In this document: one piece after another, positions 1 through 9,306 of the stretch | How positions within the stretch are numbered: position 1 is the first letter of the stretch | Layout of the letters: each line of letters begins with the position of its first letter | Assembly (NCBI GenBank): GCA_021816695.1 | Contig: JAKAXE010000014.1 | Span: 1 to 37,824, forward strand | DNA from: a bacterium | GTDB taxonomy: Bacteria > Chloroflexota > Dormibacteria > Aeolococcales > Bog-877 | Direction: 5' to 3' | DNA length: 37,824 nucleotides | Made by a program: the position numbers and the translations under genes | The notes under the pieces: model-generated | Seen by the model: only the letters and a program-made list of their open reading frames with translations | Databases searched by the model: none | Told to the model about the DNA's origin: nothing

Positions 1-723
1 CCCCTGCCACCGCTTCGTTCGCGGCCGGAGTGGCAGGCGGCGCTGGAGCGGATGGCGAACGCCGCCGGGGAGCTGGAGCGGGCCCGGTTCCGGGCCACCG
101 TGCGGGTGAGCTACTCCGTTGCGGGTGTGAGGGCCCTTCCCGACCATCCCCACCCGGCCAGCTCGTTCAGCGGAGGTTACGAGTGGAGGGGATGGTGGCG
201 CCGGCTCTTCCCGGTCGGGGTGAGGGGGGTGGCGCAGGAGTGGGCGTCCCTGGAGGACCACCGGCGGCGCCTCCCACCGCTCCTGGGCCAGCCTAGAGGG
301 GCCGGATTCGACGCCGAGTTCCGGCTCCTGGCCAGCCGCGGGGAGTGGAAGGCAGGCACCCTTCCGGTGCGCTCCGAGCTGGACCCGTACGGGTGGGCCC
401 GGACCGGCGATCGCGGTCCCCACTGGCTGCGCGACGAGCTCCTGGTATGGATGGACCCCGCCCTTCGCGAGATGCTGGATCCGCTGCTGGTGCTGGCGGC
501 TCTCCGCCTCAGGAGGGTGCGAACCGAAGGGGCCGGCTGGTGGATCTCCGGGGTGCCCCGGCCCTCTGACCGGGCCCACGGGTATGGCGCCTCCGTCGTC
601 CACCCGTTCGGGGATCGCTGGGAGGGGACGGTGGACTCCGCCACCGGCGTCCTGGTCTCCTGCCGCACCTGGGCTGGGCGCGTCGAGCTCTCCTCGCATC
701 GGCTCGACCTCTGTCCGATCTGA
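1..723 (+). CDS. Unrecognised protein, probably 5'-partial
   Basis: This frame is open from the first base to a TGA at 721-723 (240 codons in view). The first ATG is at 52, but it has no clear Shine-Dalgarno sequence or -10 hexamer, and the residues before it read as ordinary protein. I therefore treat the gene as cut by the left edge. The product is rich in Trp and Arg, with no signal peptide or membrane segment in view. The C-terminal stretch (about residues 180-240) contains a 'VDSATGVLVSC' segment. It resembles the last beta-strands of LolA-like proteins found in some Actinobacteria and Chloroflexota, but that similarity is from memory and weak. I cannot assign a function. The next gene starts 73 bp downstream and has its own promoter-like hexamer, so the two need not be co-transcribed. 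Confidence 0.55.
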   Translation, partial: PLPPLRSRPEWQAALERMANAAGELERARFRATVRVSYSVAGVRALPDHPHPASSFSGGYEWRGWWRRLFPVGVRGVAQEWASLEDHRRRLPPLLGQPRGAGFDAEFRLLASRGEWKAGTLPVRSELDPYGWARTGDRGPHWLRDELLVWMDPALREMLDPLLVLAALRLRRVRTEGAGWWISGVPRPSDRAHGYGASVVHPFGDRWEGTVDSATGVLVSCRTWAGRVELSSHRLDLCPI

Positions 724-780
724 CCGGGGCCGTGCCGCCGCACCCCCGGAGATGAGCCGGGAGCTGGGTCCGGCGGTGCC

Positions 781-786
781 TATACT
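781..786 (+). promoter_or_regulatory. -10 hexamer TATACT for the carboxyltransferase gene
   Basis: TATACT matches the sigma-70 -10 consensus at five of six positions. It ends 10 nt before the ATG at 797, which would give a leader of only about 3-4 nt. No -35 match is obvious. The hexamer supports ATG 797 as the start over the upstream in-frame codons. Confidence 0.5.
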
Positions 787-796
787 CGGGATCGAG

Positions 797-2365
797 ATGT
801 CGAGCAGCTCCTCTCCGGGCCGGAAGTCGGGACGGGCCCGGGTCGAGGAGCTCCGGCAGCGGGAGGCCCGAGCGCTCCTGGGGGGCCCCGAGCGCCACCG
901 GAAGCGGCTCTCCGGCCAGCGCAAGCTCCCGGTGCGCGAGAGGCTCAGGATGCTCTTCGATCCCGAGACCCCCTTCGTGGAGGACGGCCTACTGGCCAAC
1001 AGCGAGGCCGAGGAGGAGCTGGGCGCCGACGGGGTGGTGACCGGCGCCGGGATGGTGCAGGGGCGCCGGGTGCTGGTCATGGCCAACGACCCTACCGTGA
1101 AGGCGGGCTCCTGGGGTCCCCGCACGGTGGAGAAGATCCTGCGCATCCAGGAGCGGGCGGAGCAGCTGCAGCTGCCCCTCTGCTACCTGGTGGATTCCGC
1201 CGGGGCGCGGATCACCGAGCAGCTGGAGATGTTCCCCGGCCGCCGCCATGCCGGCCGGATCTTCCACAACCAGGTCCGGCTCAGCGGCCAGGTCCCCCAG
1301 CCCTGCGTCCTCTTCGGCCCCAGCGCCGCCGGGGGGGCGTACATCCCCGCCTTCTGCGACGTGGTCTTCATGGTCGAAGGGAACGCCTCCATGTACCTCG
1401 GCTCCCCAAGGATGGCCCAGGAGGTGGTGGGGGAGAAGGTCACCCTGGAGGAGATGGGGGGCGCCCGCATGCACTGCACGGTGTCCGGATGCGGTGACCT
1501 CCTCTGCCGGGACGAGGCGGAGGCCATCTCCGCCCTGCGGCGCTACCTCGGGTTCCTTCCCTCCAGCTGGACCCAGGATCCCCCCATTTCCGCCCCCCGG
1601 CAGCCGGCGTCCCCGCAGGAGCTGGTCGAGATCCTCCCGGATGAGCCCTCTCGAGGCTATGACGTCCACCTGGTTCTGGATTCTCTCCTGGACGCCGACT
1701 CCCTCTTCGAGATCAAGCCGCTGTACGCCCGGGAGCTTGTGTGCGGCCTGGCCCGCCTGGGGGGGCGGGCGGTGGGGATTCTGGCCTCCCAGCCGGCCCA
1801 CCAGGGCGGGGTGCTCTTCGTCGACTCCGCGGACAAGGCGGCCCGCTTCATCAGCCTCTGCGACGCCTTCAACCTGCCCCTCGTCTTCCTGGCGGACGTG
1901 CCGGGTTTCATGATCGGATCGCAGGTGGAGCGCGAGGGGATCATCCGCCACGGGGCCAAAATGATCGCCGCCCTGAGCTCGGCCACGGTGCCCCGCTTCT
2001 GCGTCGTCCTGCGCAAGGCCTACGGAGCCGGGCTGTACGCCATGTCCGGCCCGGGGTTCGAGCCAGAGGCCACCCTGGCGCTGCCCACCGCGGAGATAGC
2101 CGTTATGGGCCCGGAGGCGGCGGTCAACGCGGTGTACGCCAACCGCATCGCCGAGCTGCCCGCGGAGGAGCGCTCGGAGTTCATCTCCCGCCTCCGTGCC
2201 GAGTACGCCGCCGACATCGACATCTTCCGGCTCGCATCGGACCTGGTGGTGGACGCCGTCGTCGACCCTGCCAGGCTCCGTTCGGAGCTGATCCTGAGAC
2301 TGGCGGCGGCCTCATCCCGGCGCCGTCCCGCCCCCGCCCGACACCACGGCGTGTTCCCTGTCTGA
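797..2365 (+). CDS. Acyl-CoA carboxylase, carboxyltransferase (beta) subunit
   Basis: A 522-residue protein of the AccD5/PccB/MccB type. It moves the carboxyl group from carboxybiotin to an acyl-CoA such as acetyl-, propionyl- or methylcrotonyl-CoA. Both crotonase-like halves are visible. The N-terminal half has 'DSAGARITEQ' and 'GPSAAGGAYIPAFCD', which form an acyl-CoA and oxyanion pocket. The C-terminal half has 'FLADVPGFMIGSQVEREGIIRHGAKM' in pieces and 'AYGAGLYAMSGPGFEPEA'. The length fits the family (510-540). I chose ATG 797 because a -10 hexamer lies just upstream; an in-frame ATG at 752 is possible but would put that hexamer inside the gene. No biotin carboxylase or biotin carrier gene is nearby, so the partner must be encoded elsewhere. 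The sequence alone does not fix the substrate. Confidence 0.9.
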   Translation: MSSSSSPGRKSGRARVEELRQREARALLGGPERHRKRLSGQRKLPVRERLRMLFDPETPFVEDGLLANSEAEEELGADGVVTGAGMVQGRRVLVMANDPTVKAGSWGPRTVEKILRIQERAEQLQLPLCYLVDSAGARITEQLEMFPGRRHAGRIFHNQVRLSGQVPQPCVLFGPSAAGGAYIPAFCDVVFMVEGNASMYLGSPRMAQEVVGEKVTLEEMGGARMHCTVSGCGDLLCRDEAEAISALRRYLGFLPSSWTQDPPISAPRQPASPQELVEILPDEPSRGYDVHLVLDSLLDADSLFEIKPLYARELVCGLARLGGRAVGILASQPAHQGGVLFVDSADKAARFISLCDAFNLPLVFLADVPGFMIGSQVEREGIIRHGAKMIAALSSATVPRFCVVLRKAYGAGLYAMSGPGFEPEATLALPTAEIAVMGPEAAVNAVYANRIAELPAEERSEFISRLRAEYAADIDIFRLASDLVVDAVVDPARLRSELILRLAAASSRRRPAPARHHGVFPV

Positions 2366-2386
2366 CCCGACCAAGGAGATATAGCT

Positions 2387-3559
2387 TTGCCTGAGCCTGA
2401 GAGCGCCCCGCTGCTGCTGATCCCCGGCCCCACCCCGGTGCCCCAGCCGGTCCTGGAGGCGCTGGCCCGGCCCACTGAGAGTCACAGCAGCCCGGCCACC
2501 GCTGCCGCCCTGCGCCAGATCCAGGCGGGGCTCCTGGAGGCTGTGGGTGGGGCGAGTCCGGAGAACCTGGCGTTGATCCTGGCCGGCAGCGGGACCCTGG
2601 GGCTGGAGGCGGCGCTCACCAACCTTCTCCGTCCGGGCGAGACGCTGCTGGTGGTCAACCATGGGTACTTCGGGGACCGCTTCGCCGAGGTCGGGCGGGC
2701 CCTGGGTGCGGAGGTGGTGGAGGTCTCCTGCCCCTGGGGAGAGCAGGTCGAACCGGAGCGGGTCGAGGGCGCGCTGCGCGAGTCCGGCGCCCAGGTGATG
2801 ACCGTGACCCACGTGGACACCGCCACCGGGGTTGTCGCCCCCTTCGCTGAGTACGCGGAGATCGCCCGCCGGCGCGGCGCCATGATGGTGCTGGACTCGG
2901 TGGCCGGAGCCGGCGGGATGCCGGTGGGGATGGCCGACCTGGGGATCGACATCGTGGTGACGGCCTCGCAGAAGGCGCTCGGCGCCCCGCCCGGGCTGGC
3001 GCTTCTCGCCATCTCCCCGGCGGCTCTGGAGCGCCGCCGGGCGATCGGCCGGGCCCAGAGCTACTTCCTCGATTGGATGCGCTGGGAGCCCCCGATGCGC
3101 GACCCCTCCGGCCGGTACTTCGCCACCCTGCCCACCAACCTCATCGCCGCCGCCGGCGTGGCCCTCACCCTGGCTGGGTCCGAGGGGTGGCCGAATCGCT
3201 TTGCCCGCCACCGCCGAATGGGGATGGCCGTGCGCCAGGCGCTGCGCGCCCTGGGGCTCGAGCCCCTCGCCCGGGAGGAGGTCTCCAGCGCCACGGTCAC
3301 CGCCTTCGCCGTGCCCCAGGGGGTCACCCCTGCAGCTCTGCGCACCGAGGTGGCCCGGGAGGGGGTGGCGATCGCGGGGGGGCTCGCCGCCTGGAGCGCC
3401 AGCGCGGGCCGGATCGGCCACATGGGAGCCGCTGGGCTCCCAGAGCTCCTCCGCGGGGTGGCCGCCCTGGAGGCGGCGCTGGCCCGCCTGGGCCAGGAGG
3501 TCCAGCCCGGGCGTGGCGTCTCCGCGCTGCTGGCGAGCTGGAGGGGCGATCCCACCTGA
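2387..3559 (+). CDS. Class V aminotransferase, alanine-glyoxylate/serine-pyruvate type
   Basis: A 390-residue PLP enzyme of the alanine-glyoxylate / serine-pyruvate aminotransferase group. It begins with the typical 'LIPGPTPVPQPVLEAL'. The PLP-phosphate site is near 'AGSGTLGLEAAL', the PLP-ring Asp lies in 'MMVLDSVAGAGG', and the Schiff-base Lys is in 'TASQKALGAPPG'. The start is TTG 2387, placed by a clear AAGGAG at 2373-2378. The gene begins 21 bp after the carboxyltransferase stop and is probably co-transcribed with it. A likely role is glyoxylate, serine or alanine transamination in the cytoplasm. Phosphoserine aminotransferase and cysteine desulfurase are less likely because their signature segments are absent. 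The amino donor and acceptor are inferred. Confidence 0.85.
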   Translation: MPEPESAPLLLIPGPTPVPQPVLEALARPTESHSSPATAAALRQIQAGLLEAVGGASPENLALILAGSGTLGLEAALTNLLRPGETLLVVNHGYFGDRFAEVGRALGAEVVEVSCPWGEQVEPERVEGALRESGAQVMTVTHVDTATGVVAPFAEYAEIARRRGAMMVLDSVAGAGGMPVGMADLGIDIVVTASQKALGAPPGLALLAISPAALERRRAIGRAQSYFLDWMRWEPPMRDPSGRYFATLPTNLIAAAGVALTLAGSEGWPNRFARHRRMGMAVRQALRALGLEPLAREEVSSATVTAFAVPQGVTPAALRTEVAREGVAIAGGLAAWSASAGRIGHMGAAGLPELLRGVAALEAALARLGQEVQPGRGVSALLASWRGDPT

Positions 3560-3638
3560 TCGTGCGGCGCTGCCCCGACGCCGTCCTGCTGAAGTGGCCG
3601 AGCCGTTACCAGAACGCGCCGGGGTGTAGCAGCAAAGC

Positions 3639-3659
3639 GGCCGGACGCCGGTGCCGGCC
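3639..3659. repeat. Inverted repeat upstream of the membrane-protein gene
   Basis: GGCCGG (3639-3644) and CCGGCC (3654-3659) flank a 9-nt spacer, immediately upstream of the TAGAAT hexamer at 3664. The repeat could be a terminator stem for the preceding gene or an operator over the -35 region. There is no T-run. GC-rich DNA yields such 6-bp arms readily. Confidence 0.25.
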
Positions 3660-3663
3660 CGCC

Positions 3664-3669
3664 TAGAAT
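3664..3669 (+). promoter_or_regulatory. -10 hexamer TAGAAT for the membrane-protein gene
   Basis: TAGAAT ends 11 nt before the ATG at 3681. This gives a very short leader (about 4-5 nt) and favours ATG 3681 over the upstream GTG at 3651. No convincing -35 is seen. Confidence 0.45.
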
Positions 3670-3680
3670 CGCGCCTCAGG

Positions 3681-5249
3681 ATGTCATTGGGTGAGCTGGC
3701 CGCCGCCAGTCGGCGGGTCCGGGTTGCCGGGCTGGAAGCGCCGTCGGTGCTGCTGCTGGCTATCCTGGTTCTGGGCTGGGCCGCGTTCACCACTCCCGAG
3801 TTCGACCCCGACTTCTGGTGGCATGCCCGGGTGGGGCTGGAGATCCTGGCTCACGGAGTACCCCAGCACAACTACTTCACCTTCACCGCCTTCACCCGCC
3901 CCTTCATCACCCAGGAATGGGGGGCGGAGGCGATCTATGCCCTCCTCTACACCCATCTGGGCATGACCGCGGTGATCCTCCTCATGGCCGGGGTCACCTG
4001 GGCCGGCTTCCTGCTGGCGGTCCGGCGGGTTTGGCACCTCGGCAGGTCCGCCTGGGCGGTGTCCCTGGGAGCCGCCCTGGTGGTCATTTCCGGGTTGCAG
4101 ATCTGGGGGCCGAGCCCTCAGATGTTCACCTTTGGGTTGCTGGGCGTTCTGCTCACCTTCCTGGACCGCTACCGCAGCCGTCCCGCCCCGCGGCTGCTGC
4201 TCCTCCTGGTACCCCTCTTCGCCCTCTGGAGCAACCTCCACGGAGGGTTCACCATCGGCCTGGGGGTGATGGCGGTCTACCTGGCCGGCGAGGGCCTGGC
4301 CACCGCCCTGCGGCGCCCGGAGGCCCTGGGATGGCGTGCCCTTCGCGACCTGCTGGCCGGGCTGGTGCTGGCCGCGCTCTCCGCCCTGGTCAACCCCAAC
4401 GGCTGGGGGGTGTATCTGTACCCCCTCAAGCTGCTCCTGAGCCACGTGGCCCAGGCGAACCTCAACGAGTGGCAACCTCCCGATTTCCACCAGGCGGCCA
4501 ACATCCCCGCCCTCTTCCTGCTCCTCTCCCTGGTGGTGGTGGCCCGCTGGGCGCGGCGGACCAGGATCTCCGACCTCTTCCTGGCGGTGGCCGGGGTGCT
4601 TCTGCTCCTTTACGCGGTCCGAGACATCCCCATCTTCGCCGTGCTCTCCCTGCCGCTCTGGGTGGATGGCGTGGAGCAGCTGGGACTCGAGCTGCGCGCC
4701 GGCCTCCACCTGCGGCCTCGGCGCCGGGCGCCCGCCCCCATCTGGTTCACGACGCTGGTGCTGGCTCTGGTGGTGCTGACCACGGCGGCCCGCATGATGT
4801 CTCAGCTCGGCAGTCCGGAGAACCAGCTGCAGAGCTCCGCCTACCCGGTGGCGGTGGGGCGCGTGATCTGCGATGGGCCAACTGCCCGGGTGCTGGCCCC
4901 GTACGGCAGCAGCGGGTGGCTCCTGTACCGCATCGACCACGCCGAGCCGGCCGGTCGGGGGTGCGCCCCGGACCGTGTCTTCATCTTCGGCGAGGCGGTC
5001 CTCATGGGTCGCCAGGTCATCTCCGACTACCTCCAGATAGTGGCCGGGGGCCAGGGGAGTCTCGCGCTACTGCACTCCTACCGGGTGAACCTCGTCTGGC
5101 AGCCCAGAGGGAGCGCCCTAGCCGTGCTGCTCTCGCACACCTCCGGCTGGAGCTGTGTCTTCGGCACCTCGGCCAACCTCCTCTACGCCCCCACCTCCGC
5201 CGCCTCTGGCTGGCACGCCTCCCGAGCCGGGTGTCCGGCGGGCGGCTGA
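3681..5249 (+). CDS. Polytopic membrane protein, possibly GT-C-like
   Basis: A 522-residue protein with about 9-11 hydrophobic segments, for example near residues 22-40, 95-115, 130-150, 175-190, 200-215, 225-245 and 280-330. A soluble tail follows after about residue 395. The first external loop has 'FDPDFWWHARVG' followed by 'ITQEWGAEAIYALLY'. This recalls GT-C fold glycosyltransferases, whose first loop carries acidic residues that bind a lipid-linked sugar. I infer a membrane enzyme of that general architecture and cannot name donor, acceptor or pathway. The gene stands alone: its own short-leader promoter lies in front and a new promoter (5259) follows it. An alternative is a hypothetical membrane protein without transferase activity. 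Confidence 0.65.
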   Translation: MSLGELAAASRRVRVAGLEAPSVLLLAILVLGWAAFTTPEFDPDFWWHARVGLEILAHGVPQHNYFTFTAFTRPFITQEWGAEAIYALLYTHLGMTAVILLMAGVTWAGFLLAVRRVWHLGRSAWAVSLGAALVVISGLQIWGPSPQMFTFGLLGVLLTFLDRYRSRPAPRLLLLLVPLFALWSNLHGGFTIGLGVMAVYLAGEGLATALRRPEALGWRALRDLLAGLVLAALSALVNPNGWGVYLYPLKLLLSHVAQANLNEWQPPDFHQAANIPALFLLLSLVVVARWARRTRISDLFLAVAGVLLLLYAVRDIPIFAVLSLPLWVDGVEQLGLELRAGLHLRPRRRAPAPIWFTTLVLALVVLTTAARMMSQLGSPENQLQSSAYPVAVGRVICDGPTARVLAPYGSSGWLLYRIDHAEPAGRGCAPDRVFIFGEAVLMGRQVISDYLQIVAGGQGSLALLHSYRVNLVWQPRGSALAVLLSHTSGWSCVFGTSANLLYAPTSAASGWHASRAGCPAGG

Positions 5250-5258
5250 CCCGCTCCC

Positions 5259-5264
5259 TATAAC
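5259..5264 (+). promoter_or_regulatory. -10 hexamer TATAAC for gnd
   Basis: TATAAC lies about 50 bp before the ATG at 5315, implying a leader of roughly 44 nt. A GGAGG Shine-Dalgarno sequence is present at 5302-5306. Unlike many genes in this window, gnd therefore appears to have a conventional leader. Confidence 0.4.
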
Positions 5265-5314
5265 CTAGAGAGGGCCGGATCGCCCGGACGGCAAGACCAG
5301 CGGAGGTGGCGCGA

Positions 5315-6348
<1,034 letters not shown>

Positions 6349-6358
<10 letters not shown>

Positions 6359-7635
6359 ATTCCCCGGACCGCGGTGGCGTCCGCGACCCGTTTGACGGCC
6401 AGGCAGTAGGCGCCCATGCGCAGGGTGGTGCTGTGCTGCTGGGCCAGCTCGTCCACCTGGCGGTAGGCCTGCTCCATGATCCGGGTGAGGCGCTGGTTTA
6501 TCTCCGACTCCTCCCAGAAGAAGGACTGCAGGTCCTGCACCCACTCGAAGTAGGAGACCGTCACCCCACCGGCGTTGGCCAGGATGTCCGGCACCACCAC
6601 CACCCCGCGCTGGTGGAAGATGTCGTCCGCCTCGGGGGTGGTGGGCCCGTTGGCCGCCTCCACCACCAGCTTGGCCTGGACGCGGGCGGCGTTGCGCATG
6701 GTGAACTGGTTCTCCAGGGCGGCCGGGATCAGGATCTGCACGGGGAGCTCCAGGAGAGCCGAGTTGGAGATCTCCTCCTTGGCCCCGGCGAAGCCCTTGA
6801 CCTTGCCGGTGACCTTCTGGTGCTCCAGCAGGGCGGGGATGTCCAGCCCCTCCGGGTTGTGGATGCCCCCGAAGACGTCCGAGACCGCGACCACCTTGAA
6901 CCCCTGGCCGTGGAGCAGCTCGGCGCTGACGCTGCCCACGTTGCCGAAGCCCTGGATGGCCACCGTCGCCTGGCTGGGGTCAATCCCCATCCGTCGGCAC
7001 GCCTCCAGAGTGACCACCATCACCCCCCGGCCGGTCGCCGCCGGCCTCCCCTCGGAGCCGCCGATGGACAGCGGCTTGCCGGTGACCGTGGCGGGTACCG
7101 AGTAGCCCTTCTCCATGGAGATGGTGTCCATGATCCAGGCCATCGTCTGTTGGTTGGTGTTGACGTCCGGGGCCGGGATGTCACTCTCCGGACCGATCAG
7201 GATGGAGATCTCACTGGCATAGCGACGGGTCAGGTTCTCCAGCTCCTGGGCGCTGAGCTGGGTCGGGTCGCAGATGACCCCGCCCTTGGCACCGCCGTAG
7301 GGGAGGTTGGTCACGGCGCACTTCCAGGTCATCCACATCGACAGCGCCTTGACCTCATCCAGGCTGACCTGGGGGTGGTAGCGGATGCCCCCCTTGGCGG
7401 GGCCCCGGGTCAGGTTGTGCTGCACCCGGTAGCCGGTGAAGACCCGGATGCTCCCGTCGTCCATCCGCACCGGGAAGTTGACTGTGAACTCGCGCCGGAC
7501 CTCCCGGAGCACCTGGCGCAGCCCGGGGTCCAGGTCCAGGATCGCCGCCGCCTGGTCGAACTGGCGTTGGGCTGTCTCGTAGGGGTTGGCGGCCTCGGCC
7601 GCCTCCGCCGCCGCGGTGAGGACGTTGCTGGCCAT
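6349..7635 (-). CDS. gdhA: Glutamate dehydrogenase
   Basis: A 428-residue Glu/Leu/Phe/Val dehydrogenase that interconverts 2-oxoglutarate plus ammonium and L-glutamate, linking nitrogen and carbon metabolism in the cytoplasm. The catalytic-Lys motif 'PYGGAKGGVICDP' and the preceding 'SMWMTWKCAVTNL' form the substrate pocket. 'AIQGFGNVGS' is the dinucleotide motif of the C-terminal Rossmann domain. Length matches bacterial hexameric enzymes of about 420 residues. The start is the ATG at 7633-7635, because AAGGAGG lies 10 nt upstream on the minus strand. A longer reading to 7854 runs into the upstream amidohydrolase gene and adds a non-family tail. A TTGACA-type promoter lies just upstream. NAD versus NADP preference is not determined. 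Confidence 0.95.
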
Positions 7636-7696
7636 GGCCCCGGACCCTCCTTGAAGTATCAGGACTTGGGAAGGGTCTCCGCCCGACCCGAGTGGA

Positions 7697-7727
7697 AGGG
7701 TAGTCCCGAGATTGGCGGCTGTGTCAA
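7697..7727 (-). promoter_or_regulatory. TTGACA promoter of gdhA
   Basis: On the minus strand a perfect -35 TTGACA (7722-7727) is followed after 19 bp by TACCCT (7697-7702); an ACTACC at 17 bp is an alternative -10. The -35 overlaps the stop codon of the upstream amidohydrolase gene. This is the only perfect TTGACA I found in a plausible promoter position. It fits a gene with a long leader and a strong Shine-Dalgarno sequence. Confidence 0.5.
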
Positions 7728-9214
7728 GTAGGATCAGGCGCCGCGCTGCGCACCACTCCGCCCACCACCGTGGCGACCACCCGGCTGTCCCGCACCACGG
7801 TGAGGTCACAGCGGTATCCGGGGCGAAGCCGGCCCTCGTGGCGCTCGACCCCACCGGCGAAGGCCACCCCCGCGGTGTAGGCGCGCAGCGCCTCCCTCTT
7901 GGTCAGCGCCAGTTCGGGGTGCCAGCCGGCCCGGCTCCGCCAGCCGGTGGCCGCCTCCAGCCCCAGCATCGGGTCGGCCGAGTCCACCGGAGCGTCCGAA
8001 CCGAAGGCCAGCCGCACCCCGGCCCGGGCCAGCCTGCCCCAGGCGTAGGCGTTGCCGGTGAGCCCCGCCCACAGCCGGTCGGCCATCTCCCGGTCGGCAG
8101 GGGCATGCAGGGGCTGCATGGAGGCCACTGCTCCCACCTCCCTGAAGAGGGCGACGTCCGACGGATCGACCAGCTGGGCGTGCTCGATGCGGGGGCGCCA
8201 ACCCGGCCAGCTCCCGACGCCGGCGCGCAGGGCCAGGAGGGCACGGTGGACGGCCATGTCCCCGATGGCGTGCAGGCAGAGGTTCAGCTCGGTCCGGATG
8301 CTGAGCTCGACCAGGTCACGAAGGTCCCCGTCGGAGAGGCGAGCCACACCGCCGCCGCCACGCATCTCGGCCGTCCCGCTGCCCAGCGAGCCGTCCACGA
8401 AGGCCTTCACCCCATACACCCGGAGCCAGGAGTCCCCAACGCCCTGACGCAGTCCCAGCCTCCCGGCGTCTTCCATCAGGTCGGCCGGCAGGTTGTAGGT
8501 GACCCGGAGCGGCAGCCGCCCCCGGGCGCGGAGGCGCTGCAGGGCGAAGTAGGTCTCCGGGGGGTCCATCGAGTGGACCGAGCACAGCCCGAGGGCAGCA
8601 AGGTGCTGGAGGACTCGCTCCAGCACCCGCTCATAGGCTGGACCATCCGGGCGCGGGACCAGGCGGAGGAAGGCCGGCCCGCCCTCCCGGACCACACCAG
8701 AGGGCTCGCCATCACGATCGCGGTCGACCACCATGGGGTGGGGGTCCGGTCGCTGCCAGGGAATCCCCGCCAACTGCAGGGCGCGGGTGCTGGCCCAGAC
8801 CGAGTGCTCGTCCTGGCTCAGCAGGGCGACCGGGCGCCCGCCCGCAGCCCGGTCCAGCGCCTGGCGGCTCGGGACGGACCCATCGCCGAAGAGGCGACCC
8901 GACCACCCGCTGCCCACCACCCAGTCCTGGGGGCCCAGCCGGCCGGCCCGCGCCGCGACCCGGCGCAGGAGCTCCGTGACGGTCCTGGTCCTGGAGAGGT
9001 CGAGATCGATGTGCAGCCGCACCAGTTCGTGGAGGTGGAGGTGCGAATCCCCAAGGCCGGGGAGCACCCGGCCCTCCAGCTCCACGCCCCGCGCCCCGGC
9101 GCCCCGGCCCACCGCATCGCGCCCGAGGGCGATGATCCGCCCGTCGGCGGCCGCCAGCACCTCGGGCGCAGCTCCCCGGAAGAGCACCGGCCCCGGACGA
9201 CCCCGATCGACCAC
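7724..9214 (-). CDS. YtcJ-like metal-dependent amidohydrolase
   Basis: A 496-residue member of the Amidohydro_3 (YtcJ/LAF3) group of TIM-barrel hydrolases. The first metal-binding motif '[12 protein letters not shown]' is near residue 57. A second His sits in '[15 protein letters not shown]', a further one in '[11 protein letters not shown]', and the metal Asp in '[13 protein letters not shown]'. The protein ends in the usual small beta-sandwich ('[14 protein letters not shown]'). These enzymes hydrolyse C-N bonds of imides, formamides or similar compounds, and the substrate cannot be read from the sequence. The start is the GTG at 9212-9214, with CAGAAT ending 6 nt upstream, which is leaderless geometry. 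It is divergent from tkt and upstream of gdhA on the same strand. Confidence 0.85.
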   Translation of the reverse strand: MVDRGRPGPVLFRGAAPEVLAAADGRIIALGRDAVGRGAGARGVELEGRVLPGLGDSHLHLHELVRLHIDLDLSRTRTVTELLRRVAARAGRLGPQDWVVGSGWSGRLFGDGSVPSRQALDRAAGGRPVALLSQDEHSVWASTRALQLAGIPWQRPDPHPMVVDRDRDGEPSGVVREGGPAFLRLVPRPDGPAYERVLERVLQHLAALGLCSVHSMDPPETYFALQRLRARGRLPLRVTYNLPADLMEDAGRLGLRQGVGDSWLRVYGVKAFVDGSLGSGTAEMRGGGGVARLSDGDLRDLVELSIRTELNLCLHAIGDMAVHRALLALRAGVGSWPGWRPRIEHAQLVDPSDVALFREVGAVASMQPLHAPADREMADRLWAGLTGNAYAWGRLARAGVRLAFGSDAPVDSADPMLGLEAATGWRSRAGWHPELALTKREALRAYTAGVAFAGGVERHEGRLRPGYRCDLTVVRDSRVVATVVGGVVRSAAPDPT

Positions 9215-9220
9215 CCCCTC

Positions 9221-9226
9221 ATTCTG
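9221..9226 (-). promoter_or_regulatory. -10 hexamer CAGAAT, leaderless start of the amidohydrolase gene
   Basis: On the minus strand CAGAAT is followed by exactly 6 nt and then the GTG start, so transcription would begin at or next to the start codon. It is one of at least seven such arrangements in the window. Confidence 0.5.
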
Positions 9227-9294
9227 GACAGTGGACTCCCCGCACGCTCACCGTCCCGGCCCCCTTCCTGAGACCGTCCTTAACCCGGGCGTGC

Positions 9295-9300
9295 GACCAT
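9295..9300 (+). promoter_or_regulatory. Weak -10 hexamer GACCAT before tkt
   Basis: GACCAT ends 6 nt before the GTG at 9307, the same spacing as the clearer leaderless promoters here. The match to TANNNT is imperfect (G at position 1), so the call rests mostly on position. Confidence 0.3.
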
Positions 9301-9306
9301 GGATGC

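Noticed and set aside
2312..3793. 493-codon minus-strand frame opposite the aminotransferase
   Set aside because: Composition is Gly/Arg/Pro/His-rich without motifs. The plus-strand gene has full family motifs. Long antisense frames are expected at this GC content.
3684..4940. 418-codon minus-strand frame opposite the membrane protein
   Set aside because: Low-complexity Gln/Gly/Pro sequence, an antisense shadow of a hydrophobic plus-strand protein.
7636..7854. N-terminal extension of gdhA to 7854
   Set aside because: It overlaps the amidohydrolase gene, includes the TTGACA promoter and adds sequence unlike glutamate dehydrogenase, while AAGGAGG marks the start at 7635.
6433..9271. Long plus-strand frames of 432 and 519 codons opposite gdhA and the amidohydrolase
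   Set aside because: No domain motifs; the minus-strand genes carry catalytic motifs and promoters.
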